DNA of 7,803 nt from Lentzea sp. (GTDB lineage Bacteria > Actinomycetota > Actinomycetes > Mycobacteriales > Pseudonocardiaceae): contig JASLAV010000129.1 of assembly GCA_030146905.1 (NCBI GenBank), forward strand, positions 1-7,803, written 5' to 3'. Position numbers and translations under genes: made by a program. Positions 5,521 to 7,803 of this stretch are shown in pieces. The notes beneath the pieces are model-generated. The model was given only the letters and a program-made list of their open reading frames with translations, had not been told where the DNA came from and made no database searches. The stretch's first letter is position 1, and each line of letters begins with the position of its first letter.

Positions 5521-6378
5521 GTGGAGAAGATCGTCCGCATCGGCGTGTTCTACGACGGCACGTGGTTCGCGTACCTCAGTGACTTCTACGCGACCGCGCA
5601 CCGCAGGGCCGCACGGATCGCGTTGGACGGCCTGCACGACGCACTGCGCTGGTACGTCCACCAGGAGACCGGGCAGCCGCTCGACGAGTGCGTGATCGCC
5701 GAGGCGCACTACGCGCGCGGCCGCATCGAGACGCCGGCCGTGTCGTTCGACGCGGCGCTGACCGCTGCCGGGATCACCCGCCACGACATGCCCCTCGTCG
5801 GCGGCAAGGAGAAGGGCGTCGACGTCCACCTCGCGCTGGAGGCGTGGGACCGGGCGATGTCCGTGCCGCTGCAGTGGGTCGTGCTGCTCACCGGTGACGC
5901 CGACTTCACCCCGCTCGTGACGCGGCTGACCGCGCGGGGCGTGCACGTGGTCGTGCCGGTCGTCGACGTGCGGATCGTCGACAAGCCACCGGCCTGGACC
6001 CCGCGGACCGCGGCGCCGTTGCGGGCGGCCACGCCCTTCTCGCCGGGCTTCGACTCGTTGTTCGACCCCGCTGACCGGGCCGACTACCCGTTGCGGCGCG
6101 CGTTCGTGCGGTCCGCGGAGGCGGTCGCGTCACCGGTGGGATCGCCTCGCGGACGCCGGCGGGGAACGGTCGCCAGCTGGAAATCGGGGCAGGCGCACGG
6201 TTTCATCACCGACAGCCGCGGCGGTTCGTGGTTCGTTTCCCGCGACGACCTGCCGCGGGGTTTGACGTTGTTGTTGGCGGGCACGCCGGTGTCGTTCACC
6301 GGATCACCCGTTCCCGTCGCCGGCAGGAAGTACCCGCGCGCACAGGCTGTTCGCCTCGACGACTTTCCGCGCGCCTGA
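5521..6378 (+). CDS. NYN-domain nuclease fused to a cold-shock-like domain
   Basis: A 285-residue cytoplasmic protein. Residues 4-150 form an NYN (LabA-like, PIN-fold) domain: VRIGVFYDGTWF with D12, the central GGKEKGVDVHLALEAWD with K98 and D101, and VVLLTGDADFTPLV with D126 and D128. These acidic residues match the metal site of PIN-like RNases. After a proline- and alanine-rich linker, residues 214-279 resemble a cold-shock OB fold: RGTVASWKSGQAHGFIT corresponds to the first strands with an RNP1-like motif, and SWFVSRDDL to the RNP2-like region. Together they suggest an RNA-binding ribonuclease; the substrate is unknown. The only start allowed is GTG at 5521, since an in-frame TAG lies four codons upstream; GGAGG at 5504-5508 is 12 bases away, a long spacing. 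The gene follows the Roadblock operon after a hairpin and is probably transcribed separately. Confidence 0.88.
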   Translation: MEKIVRIGVFYDGTWFAYLSDFYATAHRRAARIALDGLHDALRWYVHQETGQPLDECVIAEAHYARGRIETPAVSFDAALTAAGITRHDMPLVGGKEKGVDVHLALEAWDRAMSVPLQWVVLLTGDADFTPLVTRLTARGVHVVVPVVDVRIVDKPPAWTPRTAAPLRAATPFSPGFDSLFDPADRADYPLRRAFVRSAEAVASPVGSPRGRRRGTVASWKSGQAHGFITDSRGGSWFVSRDDLPRGLTLLLAGTPVSFTGSPVPVAGRKYPRAQAVRLDDFPRA

Positions 6379-6401
6379 CACATCGGTGGCGACCGGTGTC
6401 A
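6376..6401 (+). terminator. Bulged hairpin overlapping the NYN gene stop
   Basis: TGACAC-AT-CGGT pairs with ACCGGTGTCA around a GGCG loop, giving ten pairs with a two-base bulge. The TGA stop (6376-6378) forms the foot of the stem. There is no U run. A terminator is the simplest reading; an operator for the following gene is possible. Confidence 0.4.
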
Positions 6402-6461
6402 GCGGAATGTCAGCGCCGGTCGAGATCCTTTCGGCACATCGAACGAATCCCCTGCACGAGT

Positions 6462-6466
6462 AAGGG
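6462..6466 (+). promoter_or_regulatory. Ribosome binding site deciding the GTG start of the secreted peptidase
   Basis: AAGGG lies six bases before the GTG at 6473. The GTG is followed directly by the LKKSVF start of a clean signal peptide, and no other start in this frame fits. Confidence 0.65.
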
Positions 6467-6472
6467 CTCGCA

Positions 6473-7336
6473 GTGCTGAAGAAATCTGTTTTCGTGGTGT
6501 TGATGGGTGCGCTGATCAGCGCGTCCTTCGGGGCGGGCGCGGCCAACGCCGCCACCGCCCGCAACGGCGTCTGTGAGTCGGGCGAGTTCTGCCTGTACTA
6601 CAACAGCAACCAGGCCGGTTCGGTTTCCGACTTCACCACCTCCATTCCCGACTACGGCGACGACCAGCCGAGCTGCTACGAGTTCAAGAGCGCCGGCAAT
6701 GGTCAGGGCCTGTGCGTGAAGAACAACGCCGCCGCCGTCTGGAATCGCACCGGCGGCTCGGTCACGGTCTACTTCAACAGCGGTTACGCCGGTCCGCGCC
6801 AGACCATCGCGGCCGGTGCGAAGGCCAACCTGAACTCGGACCTCAAGAACGAGAACGCCGCGCACAAGCTCGGTGACGGTGGCGGCACGACGCCGCCGGA
6901 GGGCAGCTACGGCACGCCCGCGACCAACCCGCACCCGTCGGCGACGGCACGCGCGCCGCAGGCGACGAAGCGCACGCAGCACGTTGACGACCAGATCCGG
7001 GCGCTGACCGGTGAGAAGGACTGCTGGGTGGGCGACTACCGCAGCTACGAGTCCTCGACGAGCAACCACAACACCGGCAACGCGCTCGACTGCACCATCT
7101 CGAACGCGATCGGCTCGCACCCGTCGGCGGCGCAGAAGGAGCAGGGCTGGAAGCTCGCCCGCTGGCTGCAGAAGCACGCGTCGAAGCTCGACGTCCGCTA
7201 CGTGATCTGGCAGGGCAAGATCTGGAGCGTCGCCCGCTCGTCCGAGGGCTGGCGCGACTACACCGCGGGCACCGGTGTGACCGGCGGTCACTACGACCAC
7301 GTCCACGTCTCGATCCAGAACCCCCACGGCGACTGA
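6473..7336 (+). CDS. Secreted I36 inhibitor-like plus M15-like peptidase protein
   Basis: A 287-residue exported protein. The signal peptide MLKKSVFVVLMGALIS ends at AANA, cleaved near residue 26. Residues 32-133 resemble peptidase inhibitor family I36 (beta/gamma-crystallin fold, as in Streptomyces SMPI): CESGEFCLYYNSNQAGS, then VYFNSGYAGPRQTI, with cysteines at 34, 40, 68 and 81. A glycine-, proline- and threonine-rich linker (134-160) follows. Residues 165-283 look like an M15-type zinc D,D-peptidase: S197-x-H199-x2-G202-x-A204-x-D206 matches the family motif SxHxxGxAxD, and GGHYDHVHVS gives H276-x-H278. H199, D206 and one histidine of the HxH pair are the expected zinc ligands. The substrate would be peptidoglycan peptides outside the cell; related actinobacterial C-terminal domains are often left as uncharacterised, so activity is inferred. 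The gene appears monocistronic and ends at a hairpin shared with a convergent regulator gene. Confidence 0.85.
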   Translation: MLKKSVFVVLMGALISASFGAGAANAATARNGVCESGEFCLYYNSNQAGSVSDFTTSIPDYGDDQPSCYEFKSAGNGQGLCVKNNAAAVWNRTGGSVTVYFNSGYAGPRQTIAAGAKANLNSDLKNENAAHKLGDGGGTTPPEGSYGTPATNPHPSATARAPQATKRTQHVDDQIRALTGEKDCWVGDYRSYESSTSNHNTGNALDCTISNAIGSHPSAAQKEQGWKLARWLQKHASKLDVRYVIWQGKIWSVARSSEGWRDYTAGTGVTGGHYDHVHVSIQNPHGD

Positions 7337-7348
7337 TCGACGCGGGCT

Positions 7349-7386
7349 GAACGGGGCAGGTGGCGACTTCGCCGCCTGCCCCGTTC
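7349..7386. terminator. Bidirectional hairpin terminator between convergent genes
   Basis: GAACGGGGCAGGTGGCG pairs with CGCCGCCTGCCCCGTTC around ACTT, with one G-T wobble: about 17 pairs in all. It fills most of the 56-base gap between the two convergent stops and could end transcripts from both sides. CTGAAC (7347-7352) can also pair with GTTCAG (7391-7396), an alternative outer fold. Confidence 0.8.
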
Positions 7387-7392
7387 CGCTGT

Positions 7393-7803
7393 TCAGGACC
7401 GCAGGTCGTGGACGATGAGCGAGGCCGCGAGCAGCCGGATGTCGGCGGGGTCGGCCGGGTTGTAGCCGGTGAGCTCGGTGACGCGGCGCAGGCGGTAGTT
7501 CAGCGTGTTGCGGTGCAGGTGCAGCTTCTCCGCGGCGCGGTGGCGGTTGTGGTCGCTGTTGAGGAACACCCGCAGCGTGTGCAGCAGGTCGGGGTGCTCG
7601 GCCAGCTTGTCCATCACCAGCGCGAGGCGCTTGCGACCGGGGCCGGGGCGGCAGAGCTGGTACTCGAGCAGCACGTCGTCGAGGACGTAGGCGCCGGGCG
7701 GCCGTCCGAGCCGCTGGACCAGCTCGGCGATGTCGGCGGCCTGCCTGGCGGCGGTGGGGACGTCCTCGCGGCTCTCGGCGGCGGCGATGCCGCCGACCAG
7801 GCC
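7393..7803 (-). CDS. CdaR/PucR-family regulator, 5' end outside window
   Basis: The last 136 residues are visible; the frame is open to the window edge. The C-terminal 65 or so match the PucR C-terminal helix-turn-helix: LLHTLRVFLNSDHNRHRAAE, then LHLHRNTLNYRLRRVTELTG, then a DIRLLAASLIVHDL helix. The stretch before it (GGIAAAESREDVPTAARQAA, then RLGRPPGAYVLDDVLLEYQL) fits the degenerate GGDEF-like domain that precedes the HTH in CdaR-type proteins. These are cytoplasmic transcription regulators, often of carbon, nitrogen or purine use; the effector-binding N-terminal domain and the promoter lie outside the window, so the target is unknown. It converges on the secreted peptidase gene and shares its hairpin, which gives no evidence that it controls that gene. 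The family call is firm. Confidence 0.92.
   Translation of the reverse strand, partial: GLVGGIAAAESREDVPTAARQAADIAELVQRLGRPPGAYVLDDVLLEYQLCRPGPGRKRLALVMDKLAEHPDLLHTLRVFLNSDHNRHRAAEKLHLHRNTLNYRLRRVTELTGYNPADPADIRLLAASLIVHDLRS

Noticed and set aside
6410..7327. 305-residue minus-strand frame antisense to the secreted peptidase
   Set aside because: Valine- and arginine-rich composition typical of antisense frames in GC-rich DNA; the plus-strand gene has a signal peptide and clear motifs.

Overview
The window is GC-rich bacterial DNA. Codon third positions are mostly G or C, GTG and TTG starts are common, secreted proteins carry AxA signal peptides, and the families present (PATAN plus Roadblock proteins, NYN plus cold-shock fusion, CdaR/PucR regulator) are typical of Actinomycetota. 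A filamentous actinomycete of the Pseudonocardiales type is my inference. No tRNA, rRNA, CRISPR array, transposase or attachment site was seen.

Layout. (1) 1-2135, plus strand: the 3' part of a classic AAA ATPase gene, overlapping by ATGA a gene for a TPR protein whose C-terminus looks like a SMI1/KNR4 domain. (2) 2136-2937, minus strand: a predicted membrane-spanning regulator (HTH, one transmembrane helix, ricin-B-like sensor domain). It is broken by one extra G in a six-G tract. Repairing it makes the gene stop exactly against the TPR gene, so both stops share TGATCA. (3) 2981-3002: a perfect 9+9 inverted repeat in the divergent region, then 3088-3366, a small secreted four-cysteine protein closed by a 14-bp hairpin. 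(4) 3408-3638: no gene seen. (5) 3639/3699-5395: a PATAN-like protein with a winged-helix-like region, followed by two Roadblock/LC7 proteins. A hairpin follows, inside which lies a possible 34-residue ORF. (6) 5521-6378: a fused NYN nuclease and cold-shock-like protein. (7) 6473-7336: a secreted protein joining an I36 inhibitor-like (beta/gamma-crystallin-like) domain to an M15-like zinc peptidase domain. (8) 7393-7803, minus strand: the 3' part of a CdaR/PucR-type regulator, convergent with (7) across a shared hairpin.

How the parts may work together. The AAA and TPR proteins are probably translationally coupled partners. The HTH-membrane-lectin protein faces the small secreted protein across a palindrome, which suggests a surface-sensing switch that may control itself and its neighbour. 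The PATAN-Roadblock-Roadblock set resembles small-GTPase regulatory modules (MglB-like, conservon-like), but no GTPase or histidine kinase is in view. All functional links are inferred from gene order and domain content.
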